This document shows positions 1-8,528 of a stretch of 64,000 nt of DNA, in pieces (the first letter of the stretch is position 1; every line of letters begins with the position of its first letter). The notes under the pieces are model-generated. The model was not told the origin of the DNA, searched no databases, and was given only the letters and a program-made list of their open reading frames with translations. The DNA lies in the NCBI GenBank assembly GCA_020252645.1, contig JADCCN010000002.1:620001-684000 (forward strand), given 5' to 3'. This stretch comes from Methylobacterium sp. (GTDB taxonomy: Bacteria > Pseudomonadota > Alphaproteobacteria > Rhizobiales > Beijerinckiaceae). A program made the translations under genes and the position numbers.

Positions 1-2749
1 CCATGCGCCAGACTTCGACCATGACCGGCTCGGCAGGAGCCGCCACTTCCGCAGCAGGCGCCTCAACGGTCTGGAATGCGGCCTCGGCCGCGACTTCCTC
101 CGGCGCTTCCACCGGCGCTTCGGCAGGCGCTTCGGCTTCAACGGGAATGGCCTCCGGCTCGGAAGCGGGCGCAACGGCCTCCGTCGCTTCAGCCACCACC
201 TCACCCCCGGCCGCAGTTTCCGCCGGCTTGAAGGGCTCCATCGGCGCAACCGCCGCGCGTTTGATCGGAACGGTGATCGCCGGACCCTGCCGCGTTTCAG
301 AGCGATAGCCGAGCGCCTTCAGCACTTCGGCGAAATCGGCACCCGCAGCACCCACAAGCGAGGTCATTGCGCCGGTCACGACGAAGGCATCGCCATCGGC
401 GGCCCCCGCCGGCGGTTCGCCCTCGGTCACGCCGGGGCGATAGGCAATCGCCGGGCGGATGAGATCCGCGAGGCGCTCGAGAATATCGATGCGGATGGCG
501 CGCGGCCCGGCCACGCGATAACCCGCGATGCGATAAAGCTCGGCCGGGATCGCCGGATCGACCGGAATCGAGGTGCGGCCGGAATAGGCGAGATGGCTCA
601 CTTCCTTCAGGCCGGAATCATCGCCGCCGGTGAAAAGCACGTGAAGCTGCGCCGCGAGGCTGCGCGGGCCGGGCTTCATCAGCACCGGCAGGAAGAGGTG
701 ATGCGCACCAAAGCGCACGCCGAGCTTGCGGAGTTCGCCGCGCGCGTTCTGGTCCAGCGCGCGGACGTCATTCGAAACCGAATTGCGGTCGAGCACCCCG
801 AGATTCTCGGCGAGCCGGAAGGCGATGCCGCGCGCGAGGCCGGTGGCGCCCTCACCGCTTTCCAGCGCGAAGAGCGGCCCCAGATGCTTCGCCACATGCG
901 CCTTCAGCCAGAGGCCGAGGCGCGTTTCGGCCATCTCGCGATGGAGGCCTGCGAGTTCCTCGTCGGCCAGAAGCAGGAAACGCGGCTCCAGCGCCTTCGC
1001 ACCCGCCTGCAGCACCGCGATCGGCTCGCCGATGAAGCGGATGATGCCATCAAGGGATAAGGTAATCTGGTCATCATTCGCCGTGGAGAGCCGCGTCGCG
1101 CGCGCCTCGATCTCGCCGGCCAGCGCCTTGGAGGCGGCGGCGCGCAGGGCCTTCGCCTCCTGCCCCTCGGCATTCGGATCGGGCGTGAAGCGGAAACCGG
1201 CGAGGCGGCCGATATTCTGGCCCGCGACGATGACCTCTCCGGTCGGGCTCACGTCTGCTTCCATGATCGTATTCTCTTTCAAGCGCCGCATCAGAACCGA
1301 GGTGCGCCGATCCACGAATCGTTGCATCAACTTTTCGTGGAGCGCATCGGAAAGCCTGTCCTCTAGCGCGCGCGTCACGTTCTGCCAATGCGCTGGATCA
1401 GCGAGCCAGTCCGGCCGGTTCGCGCAATAGCTCCAGGTTCGCATGTAGGCGAGCCGCCCGGCCAGCGTGTCGATATCGCCATCGAGCCGGTCGCAGGCCC
1501 GGATCTCACGGGCGAACCAATCGTTGTCGATGGCCCCCTTCCGCATGATCGGCTCATAGAGCGAAACCACGAGATCTGCATGAATATTCGGCGAAACCTT
1601 GCGATAATCCGGCAATTGGCAGAGATCCCACAAGCGGCGCACGCCATCCCGCGTTGCGGCCAATGAGCGCACGCCCGGCCGGCCGCTGGCGATATCCAGC
1701 GTCACCTCATCCTCGGCCTTGCCCGCGCGAATGAGGTCGATTTGCGCAGAGTTGCGCGAAAGGCTCGCTTCAAGTTTTTCAAGCGAGGCGAAGTCGAGAA
1801 CGCCGTTTCGCCACCAGGCGAAGGGGAGGGGATCGAAGAGATGCTCCTCGATCGCCTCGACGAGTTCCTCCTCGAATGGCGCGCAGCGGCCCGTCGTGCC
1901 GAAAGTGCCATCCTCCTGCGCGCGGCCCGCGCGGCCTGCCACCTGTGCCATCTCGGCCGGCGTCAGGCGGCGATGTCTTTTCCCGTCGAATTTCCGGTCG
2001 GAGGCGAAGGCCACATGCCCGATCTCGAGGTTGAGCCCCATGCCGATCGCGTCGGTCGCGACGATATGGTCGACCTCGCCCGCCTGGAACATCGCAACCT
2101 GCGCATTCCTCGTGCGCGGCGAGAGCGAGCCCATCACCACCGCAGCCCCTCCCCGCTGGCGCCGCACCAGCTCGGCAATGGCGTAAACCTCTTCTGCCGA
2201 AAACGCGATGACGGCCGAGCGAGCGGGCAATCGCGTGATTTTCTTTTCGCCCGCGAAGGTGAGTTTGGAGAGGCGCGGCCGCGTCGCGATCTGCACGCCG
2301 GGCAGAAGCCGCTCGATCAGCGCGCGCGCCGTGCCGGCTCCGAGCAGCATCGTCTCGCTGCGCCCGCGCCGGTTCAGAACCGCATCCGTGAAGACATGAC
2401 CGCGATCGGCATCGGCGATGAGCTGCACCTCGTCGATCGCGACGAAGCTTGCCACGAGGTCTCGCGGCATGGCCTCGACGGTCGAGACCCAGTATCGCGG
2501 GTTCGGCGGCTTGATCTTCTCCTCGCCGGTAATGAGCGCGACCGCATGAACCCCGGCCCGCGCCACGAGCCGATGATAGACCTCGCGCGCCAGCAGGCGC
2601 AGCGGCAGGCCGATGAGCCCCGTATCGTGGCCCAGCATCCGCTCGATCGCCAGATGGGTCTTGCCGGTATTGGTGGGGCCCAGAACGGCTGTGACGCCGC
2701 GCCCGCTGCCGACGGGGCCGGATTGCGCGGGGGAAGGCGGACGCGTCAC
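1..2749 (-). CDS. SUV3-like DEAD/DEAH-family helicase, C-terminus cut by the window edge
   Basis: ATP-dependent nucleic-acid helicase of the SUV3-like type found in Hyphomicrobiales, usually annotated helicase-related protein. Visible: Walker A GPTNTGKT (about residues 24-31), Walker B-type DEVQ (106-109), and motif VI QVAGRAGR (269-276). A long C-terminal half follows and ends in a low-complexity Ala/Glu/Pro stretch. The frame stays open to base 1, so the C-terminus is missing. I chose the GTG at 2749 because GGAG sits six bases upstream and it leaves a short leader before Walker A. An in-frame ATG at 2869 has no ribosome binding site. It reads away from the GANTC-rich region. The family is clear; the RNA or DNA substrate is not known from sequence. 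Confidence 0.88.
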   Translation of the reverse strand, partial: MTRPPSPAQSGPVGSGRGVTAVLGPTNTGKTHLAIERMLGHDTGLIGLPLRLLAREVYHRLVARAGVHAVALITGEEKIKPPNPRYWVSTVEAMPRDLVASFVAIDEVQLIADADRGHVFTDAVLNRRGRSETMLLGAGTARALIERLLPGVQIATRPRLSKLTFAGEKKITRLPARSAVIAFSAEEVYAIAELVRRQRGGAAVVMGSLSPRTRNAQVAMFQAGEVDHIVATDAIGMGLNLEIGHVAFASDRKFDGKRHRRLTPAEMAQVAGRAGRAQEDGTFGTTGRCAPFEEELVEAIEEHLFDPLPFAWWRNGVLDFASLEKLEASLSRNSAQIDLIRAGKAEDEVTLDIASGRPGVRSLAATRDGVRRLWDLCQLPDYRKVSPNIHADLVVSLYEPIMRKGAIDNDWFAREIRACDRLDGDIDTLAGRLAYMRTWSYCANRPDWLADPAHWQNVTRALEDRLSDALHEKLMQRFVDRRTSVLMRRLKENTIMEADVSPTGEVIVAGQNIGRLAGFRFTPDPNAEGQEAKALRAAASKALAGEIEARATRLSTANDDQITLSLDGIIRFIGEPIAVLQAGAKALEPRFLLLADEELAGLHREMAETRLGLWLKAHVAKHLGPLFALESGEGATGLARGIAFRLAENLGVLDRNSVSNDVRALDQNARGELRKLGVRFGAHHLFLPVLMKPGPRSLAAQLHVLFTGGDDSGLKEVSHLAYSGRTSIPVDPAIPAELYRIAGYRVAGPRAIRIDILERLADLIRPAIAYRPGVTEGEPPAGAADGDAFVVTGAMTSLVGAAGADFAEVLKALGYRSETRQGPAITVPIKRAAVAPMEPFKPAETAAGGEVVAEATEAVAPASEPEAIPVEAEAPAEAPVEAPEEVAAEAAFQTVEAPAAEVAAPAEPVMVEVWRM

Positions 2750-2906
2750 AACCGTCTCCGGAATGGGCCGGGCGGAACCCGGCTGCCCGCTGACGGGCCG
2801 GTCTTGATGAACGAGATGTGGCGCGCGGCATACCGTTTCGCAAGGCTTGCGCCAGCGGGGCGCCGTCATGCTGTGCCGTTTGCGAACAGAAATCGCTCCC
2901 GCCCGG

Positions 2907-3219
2907 GAGTCTTCGGGAAGACTTCGAACGGGACTGGAACGAATCGCAACCGAATCGGCGACTCTTCCTGAGTCACGGTTTGTTCACGCACAAGATATGG
3001 CTGAGTCGATCCGCGTCGCTCCCAGATGTTGCGATTCCGCTCGACTCTGCACGAGACTCGCGAGGGTGCCGCTCGACTCTCCCGCAGAGTCGAGCGGAAT
3101 CGCCTGTCAAGAGAATTATGCACGAAATCATGGTTAATACTTGGTCGCGAGAGCGCCGCATCTTTTCGCATGCCTGCGTTAAGAATTGGCGCGAAAGCGG
3201 AACGAACCATCGACGAATC
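2907..3219. promoter_or_regulatory. Cluster of 13 GANTC (CcrM methylation) sites
   Basis: GANTC sites start at 2907, 2941, 2952, 2960, 2970, 3003, 3033, 3043, 3055, 3075, 3087, 3097 and 3215: twelve within 195 bases and thirteen within 313. About one would be expected by chance in 313 bases. Several lie in mirrored pairs, such as GACTC-N5-GAGTC at 2960-2974. In Alphaproteobacteria GANTC is the target of the cell-cycle methylase CcrM, and its methylation state affects promoters and origin regions. The sites are seen; the function is inferred. Confidence 0.8.
3031..3103. repeat. Perfect 20-bp inverted repeat with 33-base spacer
   Basis: The left arm at 3031-3050 reads GCGATTCCGCTCGACTCTGC and its exact reverse complement occupies 3084-3103. 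Each arm carries two GANTC sites. The spacer carries two more and repeats CCGCTCGACTCT (3069-3080) from the left arm. A smaller palindrome, AGTCTTC-GG-GAAGACT, lies upstream at 2908-2923. There is no T-run after either arm, so this does not look like a terminator. A protein-binding site or a decayed mobile palindrome are both possible. Confidence 0.85.
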
Positions 3220-3323
3220 GGATTTCCTCATTCGCGGATCTTATTCGGGAAAATCCGGCGTATCTCATTTTCATGATTGATAACAGAGGTTTAAACGATC
3301 AATTGAGGATCAATAGAGCATGA

Positions 3324-3376
3324 AAGCAGAAAAGCGCGCGGCCTGCTGCCCCTGCAGGCCTCAAGCGCCCGCGCGC
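3324..3376 (-). terminator. Rho-independent terminator of the DUF3108 gene
   Basis: Read leftward, a GC-rich stem (GGCCTGC at 3354-3360 with GCAGGCC at 3340-3346, extended by outer GCGCGC arms) is followed by TTTT at 3333-3330. It lies just past the stop codon of the DUF3108 gene. Confidence 0.6.
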
Positions 3377-3419
3377 GAAACTCATGCACGGCGTTAAGGC
3401 CTTGTGCCGATCTGGAGCG

Positions 3420-4229
3420 TTATCGCGGGCTCGACTGGAAGCGCCGGGCTTCGATGACCGAGGTTCCGACCATGGTGCGCACAGAGATGCGATAGGGCAT
3501 CAGTGCCCGCCCGCCATTTACCGGCGCGAGCCAGGTGTCGATGTTGCGATTCTCAGTCATGAACTTCACCGCCCGCCGATCCGGCCGGTGGCCGGCCACG
3601 GGCACGTAGCGCGCGGTGCACACGAGCACCGGACCGACGTAGCCATCCTCCGCCTGCACGTTGCGAATGCCCGCGAAGCTCAGCACCACATCGAAGCGTT
3701 GCGTACCATCGAAAACCGGGAGACGACGCTCGCAATTCGCGCTGTCGAGCGGATTGCCGTTGCGCACGGGCATCACCAGCGCGCTGATGGGGTCGAGCAC
3801 GCCCTGCCTGTGCTGGTCCCGCAGGGCGATGCGCCCTTCCATCGGCAATGCGAGCGGCGGTTCGATGATCACGCCGCGGACATTGCCGCCGGAAGCCCCG
3901 ATCTGGATGGTGCGCGAGGCGCTGCCATTCGTCGCAGTCACCGCAAAACCATTGGAGAGCGGCAGCGCCCCCCCAAGCCCGCCCCGGGCGGTGCCGGAAC
4001 CGGAGCCATTCATCAGGGCGCCCACGAGGCCCGTGAGCGCGGCGCTGATGTTGATGGTGTAGGAACCGTTCTCCACCACGCCGGAGAGGCTGGCCCGCCC
4101 GATGGTGAGGCCGGCCAGAGTGATGGAATAGGTGGCATCCACTGTCCCGGCCCGCGTCCCGCCTGCGGCCGAACCCAGCATGAGCCCGGCGAGGACGACG
4201 GGCATGGAGCGCTTCTGCAAGGCGTTCAT
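3420..4229 (-). CDS. DUF3108 domain-containing exported protein
   Basis: A protein of about 269 residues with an N-terminal hydrophobic signal segment (ALQKRSMPVVLAGLMLGSAA) followed by a DUF3108 body that starts TVDATYSITLAGLTIGRASL. The fold is predicted beta-rich and the protein probably acts in the periplasm, but no activity is known for the family. DUF3108 genes next to rpmB are usual in Hyphomicrobiales, which supports the call. I chose the ATG at 4229; an ATG at 4250 adds seven residues. It is divergent from rpmB and ends at a hairpin terminator. Confidence 0.8.
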   Translation of the reverse strand: MNALQKRSMPVVLAGLMLGSAAGGTRAGTVDATYSITLAGLTIGRASLSGVVENGSYTINISAALTGLVGALMNGSGSGTARGGLGGALPLSNGFAVTATNGSASRTIQIGASGGNVRGVIIEPPLALPMEGRIALRDQHRQGVLDPISALVMPVRNGNPLDSANCERRLPVFDGTQRFDVVLSFAGIRNVQAEDGYVGPVLVCTARYVPVAGHRPDRRAVKFMTENRNIDTWLAPVNGGRALMPYRISVRTMVGTSVIEARRFQSSPR

Positions 4230-4400
4230 TCGTTCTGCCTGCCCCTGCATCGCGCCCTTCGGCGCGGGTGGACGCCCCCCGCGCCCGAATATCTGTTACG
4301 CTGCCTGAATACCGGATGAAGCGCGAAACGAGTGCGCATTCTTGAACGCAAGCGTGATTCGGCGCAACTCTGCGCTTTCGCCGCGCCTCGCGCTTCGCGG

Positions 4401-4429
4401 TTGACCCGGGGAATGGCTTCGACTATACG
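4401..4429 (+). promoter_or_regulatory. Sigma-70-type promoter for rpmB
   Basis: TTGACC at 4401-4406 and TATACG at 4424-4429 are separated by exactly 17 bases, a near-canonical housekeeping promoter. It lies about 110 bases upstream of the rpmB start and points toward it. The rest of the 309-base gap between the divergent DUF3108 and rpmB starts holds no gene. Confidence 0.7.
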
Positions 4430-4538
4430 GCCTGTCTCGATTTCCCGAACCCACGCGACGGATGGCGGGTGCGACAGCACGGCTCCCGGCGATTGGGTTG
4501 TCCTCCGCCCCTGTGGCGAGACCCGAAGGATCAAGACC

Positions 4539-4823
4539 ATGTCGCGTCGTTGCGAACTCACGGGCAAGGGTGCCCTGGTTGGCCACAAGGTCAGCCACTC
4601 CAACCGGAAGACGAAGCGTCGCTTCCTGCCGAACCTCGTCAACGTGACCCTGATGTCGGACGCACTGAACCGTTCGGTCCGCCTTCGCGTCTCGGCCAAT
4701 GGCCTGCGCACCGTGGAGCATCGCGGCGGTCTTGATGCCTTCCTGCTCAAGGCGGGCGAGGCCGAGCTGTCGCCGACCGCTCTCGGTCTCAAGCGCGAGA
4801 TCACCAAGAAGCTGAACGCCTGA
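4539..4823 (+). CDS. rpmB: 50S ribosomal protein L28
   Basis: Ribosomal protein L28 of the large subunit, 94 residues. It opens with the family signature [20 protein letters not shown] and continues with the basic SNRKTKRRF segment. The ATG at 4539 has GAAGGA ten bases upstream. The frame is open further 5', but homologues start at MSRR, so the longer reading is not real. It has its own promoter and a strong terminator, so it is probably monocistronic. Length and motif match the family. Confidence 0.97.
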   Translation: MSRRCELTGKGALVGHKVSHSNRKTKRRFLPNLVNVTLMSDALNRSVRLRVSANGLRTVEHRGGLDAFLLKAGEAELSPTALGLKREITKKLNA

Positions 4824-4846
4824 GACTGCTTCGCGCGCGAATGACC

Positions 4847-4870
4847 AAGGCGGCTCCGGCCGCCTTTTTT
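4847..4870 (+). terminator. Rho-independent terminator of rpmB
   Basis: Stem AAGGCGGC (4847-4854), loop TCCG, stem GCCGCCTT, then a run of six T's ending at 4870, 23 bases after the rpmB stop codon. Confidence 0.9.
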
Positions 4871-4878
4871 GTTGCCTG

Positions 4879-5167
4879 GAGCATGCTCTCGCAAAAGCGG
4901 ATACCGGTTTTGCGTAACAACATGCGACAAAACAATAAGATAGAGCACGGTTTTGATTCCATCAAAACGAGACGTGCTCTGGAGCGGTTGCCGATCTGAC
5001 TGAAGGGGGTTCGATCTGACCGAAGGAGATCGTATGCGTGATCTTTCTTTTCTTGATCGCATTTTCTTAATGCGAACCGGTTCCCGCTTCGCTTGAAAAT
5101 GCTTCTTTGTTTGTTTGATCGCATTTTCTGAGCGCGAACCGGAAACCACTTCGCTGGAAAATGCTCT
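4879..5167. repeat. Mosaic intergenic palindromic repeat, copy 1
   Basis: Non-coding repeat built of modules with GAGCATGCTCT, CCGGTTTTGCG and CGCGAACCGGAAACCACTTCG cores. Bases 4879-4980 match 39619-39720 with one difference in 102. The last module ends in a GCTCTA edge that supplies the TAG stop codon (5168-5166) of the downstream minus-strand gene. Five other gaps in the window hold related copies. Confidence 0.85.
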
Positions 5168-6203
5168 ATTCGCGATAGGCGAAGCGCAGCGCGATGTTGC
5201 GCTGCAGGATCGAGAAATTGTTGTCCGAAATCAGCGTGAGGATCGCCCGGCCATCGCTGGCGCGGTGGATCATCAGCACCTCCATGTTATCGATGTGATA
5301 GGCCATGTTGGCTTCGATCAGCGTTTCGCCGTCGAGCACGGCGCCGGGCACGATCCTTTCGAGCGGTATGCGGCGGAGGCGGAACGCCACGCCCGAGAAG
5401 GGCGAGAAACGCCGCTCGAGGATGAGCATGTCCCCACCCGGCAGGAAGTTCAGGTCCGTGATGTCGAAATCGCGGCTGCGCTGGACGAGGAAGGTGCTGG
5501 ATTGCGTTCCGTTGATGATCCAGCCGGGGATGCGCTCCGAAGGCTGCCCGCCTGGCGCCTGCTCGGCAATCGCGATGAGAGAACCGGCATGGCGCGAACC
5601 GGAAGGGAGGGTGCCCAGCGCCTCGATGCCCTGGTTCGCGCCCAGCCGCCGCATCTCGTCCGGCGTCGGCACGAGCGTTCCCCGCCCCTGCGGCCCGTTC
5701 GGGCCGATCTCGAACCGCAGGATCTGGTGCACCCGCTCCACGCTCACGAAAAGCCGGTTGCCGATCCGCGTCATGCCTTCCGTGTCGAAGTGGCCTGTGC
5801 TCCTCATCCGGCGCCCGTCCGGCGCCATCATCGGTGCGATGCGGACATTCTCGAGCCCCAGAAGGCGCTCGGCGGAATCCGAGACGAAGCGTCCTGCGAT
5901 CCAGTAAGCCTGATCGGAAGCCGCGATGAAGCCTTTGCCATCCGGATCGATCACGCCGGAGGAAATGCCTCCGAATTCACGGCGATCCCCCTGCAGTTCG
6001 AGGCCACTGAGAAAGGTGAGCGGGCCGAATTCGCGCCGCTCCGGCTCCGATACCGAAAAGCCGGAGAGGGGATGTGCCGTGATCCGCGTGGGTTGCCACG
6101 CGAAGCTTTCCGCCCCTTCCGCCCGCTGGGCGACGGCCCCGCGCGGAAACACCGCCAGGGCCGGCAGGGCGGCCAGCAGGCCGCGGCGCGAGAGCTTCGG
6201 CAT
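5166..6203 (-). CDS. Esterase-like activity of phytase family protein (PF13449-type)
   Basis: A 345-residue exported protein. The N-terminus KLSRRGLLAALPALAVFPRG is a twin-arginine-type signal, so it probably acts in the periplasm. The body has the repeated beta-strand character of the phytase-like family (FGGISSGVIDPDGKGFIAASDQ; later FLPGGDMLILERRFSPFSG). No catalytic residues can be assigned by eye. Its ATG overlaps the cobT stop by one base (TGATG), so it is probably cotranslated with cobT. The stop codon lies inside an intergenic repeat. The substrate is unknown; a link to cobalamin synthesis is suggested only by position. Confidence 0.75.
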   Translation of the reverse strand: MPKLSRRGLLAALPALAVFPRGAVAQRAEGAESFAWQPTRITAHPLSGFSVSEPERREFGPLTFLSGLELQGDRREFGGISSGVIDPDGKGFIAASDQAYWIAGRFVSDSAERLLGLENVRIAPMMAPDGRRMRSTGHFDTEGMTRIGNRLFVSVERVHQILRFEIGPNGPQGRGTLVPTPDEMRRLGANQGIEALGTLPSGSRHAGSLIAIAEQAPGGQPSERIPGWIINGTQSSTFLVQRSRDFDITDLNFLPGGDMLILERRFSPFSGVAFRLRRIPLERIVPGAVLDGETLIEANMAYHIDNMEVLMIHRASDGRAILTLISDNNFSILQRNIALRFAYRE

Positions 6204-8107
6204 CAGGCCGCGCGCCTGCCGCCGCCGCCCGCATCCTCGCTGAAGAGTTCGGCGAGCTTCTCGGTCATCACGCCGCCCAGCTCCTCCGCATCGACGATGG
6301 TTACCGCGCGCCGATAATAGCGCGTGACATCATGCCCGATGCCGATGGCGATGAGTTCCACCGGCGAGCGGGTCTCGATCGCCTCGATGACCTGGCGCAG
6401 GTGGCGTTCGAGGTAATTGCCGGAATTGACCGAAAGCGTGGTGTCATCCACCGGTGCGCCGTCGGAGATCATCATCAGGATCTTGCGCTGCTCGGGCCGC
6501 GCGAGCAGGCGGTCATGCGCCCAATCGAGCGCCTCCCCGTCGATATTCTCCTTCAGCAGCCCCTCGCGCATCATCAGGCCGAGATTGCGCCGCGCGCGCC
6601 GCCATGGGGCATCCGCGCTCTTGTAGATGACGTGACGCAGATCATTGAGGCGGCCGGGATTGGCCGGCTTTCCGGCCTGAAGCCATGCCTCGCGGCTCTG
6701 GCCCCCCTTCCACGCCTTGGTGGTGAAGCCGAGAATCTCGACCTTCACGCCGCAGCGTTCGAGCGTGCGCGCGAGAATATCGGCGCAGGTGGCCGCGACC
6801 GTGATGGGCCGGCCGCGCATCGAGCCGGAATTGTCGATGAGCAGCGTGACGACCGTATCGCGGAAATTCGTGTCCTTCTCGCGCTTGAAGGAGAGCGGCG
6901 CGAAGGTGCCGCGCATGTCATCGATGATGACGCGCGTGAGGCGCGCGGGGTCGAGCGCGCCTTCCTCGAGGTCGAACTCCCAGGCGCGGCTCTGCTGGGC
7001 GAGCAGCCGGCGCTGCAGGCGGTTTGCAAGCCGCGAGACCACACCCTGAAGAGCGGAGAGCTGCTTGTCGAGATAGGCGCGGAGGCGATCGAGTTCTTCC
7101 GCGTCGCAGAGTTCCTCGGCCTCGATGGTCTCATCGAATTTGTTCGTGAAGGCCTTGTATTCACTGGCTCCGCGGCCGTTATCCGGCTTCTGGGGCTGGC
7201 GGGCGGCCTCGGCCGGCTCCTCCGCATCCACCATCTCGCTCTCATCGGGATATTCGCCGGGAGGGGCATCGGCGGCCTCCTGCGCGCCCTCGGCGCTTTC
7301 TTCGGAAAGCGCTTCGGTTTCCTGCATGTCGAAGCCGTCCTGCTCCTCAGCCTCGCCCTCCTCGCCCTCCTGCGGCTCCTGTTCGCCCTTGTCATCCTGG
7401 TCGTCGGATTGCTGGTCGTCCTCCGAGCCGAGCGGGCTGCCTTCCTCAAGGCCCATCTGCACGAGCATCTGGTGCACGAGCTTTGCGAAGCCCTGCTGGT
7501 CCTGCACCTGGCCGGCAAGCTGGTCGAGCGTCGTGCCGGCCTTCTCCTCAATCCGCTCGCGCCAGAGATTGGTGAGCCTTTCCGCGGAGGGCGGCGGGGC
7601 GAGGCCGGTGAGCCGCTCGCGCACCAGCATCGCCATGGCGTCCTCGATCGGCGCATCGCCGATTTCCGCAACAGCCGCGAGATTGGCGCGGGCATAACGA
7701 TCTTCCAGCATGGCGCCGATATTGGTGCCCACCCCCATCATGCGCCGGGCGCCGATGGCATCGCAGCGCGCCTGCTCCACCGCATCGAACACCTTGCGGG
7801 CATCCGGCACTTCGGGCGCGACCTTGCGATGCAGCTTCTGGTCGTGCAGCGCGAGCTTCAGGGCATAGCTGTCGGCATGGCCGCGCAGGATCGCGACATC
7901 CTTCGCGGAGGGTTTGCGCGGCGGCTCCGGAAGGCGGGCGCGCGCCATCTCGCCGGCATCGATCAGCGAGGGGCGATCGGCGGCGAACTGCACCTCCACC
8001 TCCTCCTTGCCCGCCATGGCGCGCAACGCGGAAGAAACCGCCTTCTTCAGCGGCTCGGTGGGGGAGTGTTCCGGCTGGCCCGGCTTGCGGTTGGAGATGA
8101 GGGTCAT
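6203..8107 (-). CDS. cobT: Cobaltochelatase subunit CobT
   Basis: Large AAA-associated subunit of the ATP-dependent cobaltochelatase (CobNST), which inserts cobalt into hydrogenobyrinic acid a,c-diamide in aerobic cobalamin synthesis. 634 residues. The N-terminal part is followed by a very acidic linker (about residues 225-310, rich in E, D and Q). A C-terminal von Willebrand A domain carries the MIDAS motif DNSGSMRG, with SDGAPVDD further on. Length and architecture match CobT. It overlaps the upstream GNAT stop by ATGA and follows cobS. cobN is not in the window. Confidence 0.96.
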   Translation of the reverse strand: MTLISNRKPGQPEHSPTEPLKKAVSSALRAMAGKEEVEVQFAADRPSLIDAGEMARARLPEPPRKPSAKDVAILRGHADSYALKLALHDQKLHRKVAPEVPDARKVFDAVEQARCDAIGARRMMGVGTNIGAMLEDRYARANLAAVAEIGDAPIEDAMAMLVRERLTGLAPPPSAERLTNLWRERIEEKAGTTLDQLAGQVQDQQGFAKLVHQMLVQMGLEEGSPLGSEDDQQSDDQDDKGEQEPQEGEEGEAEEQDGFDMQETEALSEESAEGAQEAADAPPGEYPDESEMVDAEEPAEAARQPQKPDNGRGASEYKAFTNKFDETIEAEELCDAEELDRLRAYLDKQLSALQGVVSRLANRLQRRLLAQQSRAWEFDLEEGALDPARLTRVIIDDMRGTFAPLSFKREKDTNFRDTVVTLLIDNSGSMRGRPITVAATCADILARTLERCGVKVEILGFTTKAWKGGQSREAWLQAGKPANPGRLNDLRHVIYKSADAPWRRARRNLGLMMREGLLKENIDGEALDWAHDRLLARPEQRKILMMISDGAPVDDTTLSVNSGNYLERHLRQVIEAIETRSPVELIAIGIGHDVTRYYRRAVTIVDAEELGGVMTEKLAELFSEDAGGGGRRAA

Positions 8108-8517
8108 AAGGTCTTGCTCAGCCAGTAGCAGCTATGGCCTTCCGGATAGGGCGAGAGCTCGCCGAACAACCGGTAGCCGCGCTTCTCGTAGAACGGGCGC
8201 GCCTGCCACGAATAGGTGGTGAGGTGCACGCCCCGCGCGCCGAGGTCGCGCGCATGGGCCTCCAGCCTGTCCATGACCGCCGTGCCGATGTCCTGTCCGC
8301 GCAGGTCGTCTCTCACCCAGAAGAGATCGACATAGACCCAGCCGTGCCAGTAACGGCCCACGGCCCCGGCGACGATCACATCCCCGTCGCGCACGCTGAT
8401 CGAGACCGGCTGCCGGCCGCCATCCCCGCCCATCGCGGCCGTGTTGAAGGCGACGAGGCCGTCGAGCACCGCCTTGTGGACTTCTTCATGCCGGGGGTCG
8501 ACTGCAACCGTGACCAA
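8104..8517 (-). CDS. GNAT family N-acetyltransferase
   Basis: Small acetyltransferase of about 137 residues lying between cobS and cobT. The acetyl-CoA-binding region is [20 protein letters not shown], a variant of the usual RxxGxG/A loop, and the C-terminal [13 protein letters not shown] is typical of GNATs. I start it at the TTG at 8517, which has GAGGG upstream and lies 12 bases after the cobS stop. An upstream ATG would run back into cobS. The stop overlaps the cobT ATG (ATGA), so the three genes are likely translated together. The acceptor substrate is unknown. Confidence 0.8.
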   Translation of the reverse strand: MVTVAVDPRHEEVHKAVLDGLVAFNTAAMGGDGGRQPVSISVRDGDVIVAGAVGRYWHGWVYVDLFWVRDDLRGQDIGTAVMDRLEAHARDLGARGVHLTTYSWQARPFYEKRGYRLFGELSPYPEGHSCYWLSKTL

Positions 8518-8528
8518 GGCACCTGCCC

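Larger units (their letters stand above)
2750..3419. other. 670-base non-coding region between helicase and DUF3108 gene
   Basis: No open frame here looks like a gene. The region holds a dense GANTC cluster, nested inverted repeats and, on the DUF3108 side, a minus-strand terminator. The part from about 3104 to 3330 is more AT-rich than its surroundings. The helicase promoter should lie in the left part, but I could not assign clear -35/-10 boxes. Confidence 0.7.

Noticed and set aside
2750..3419. Chromosome replication origin
   Set aside because: The GANTC cluster invites it, but I found no clear DnaA boxes and no origin-linked genes. It is kept only as one hypothesis in the findings.
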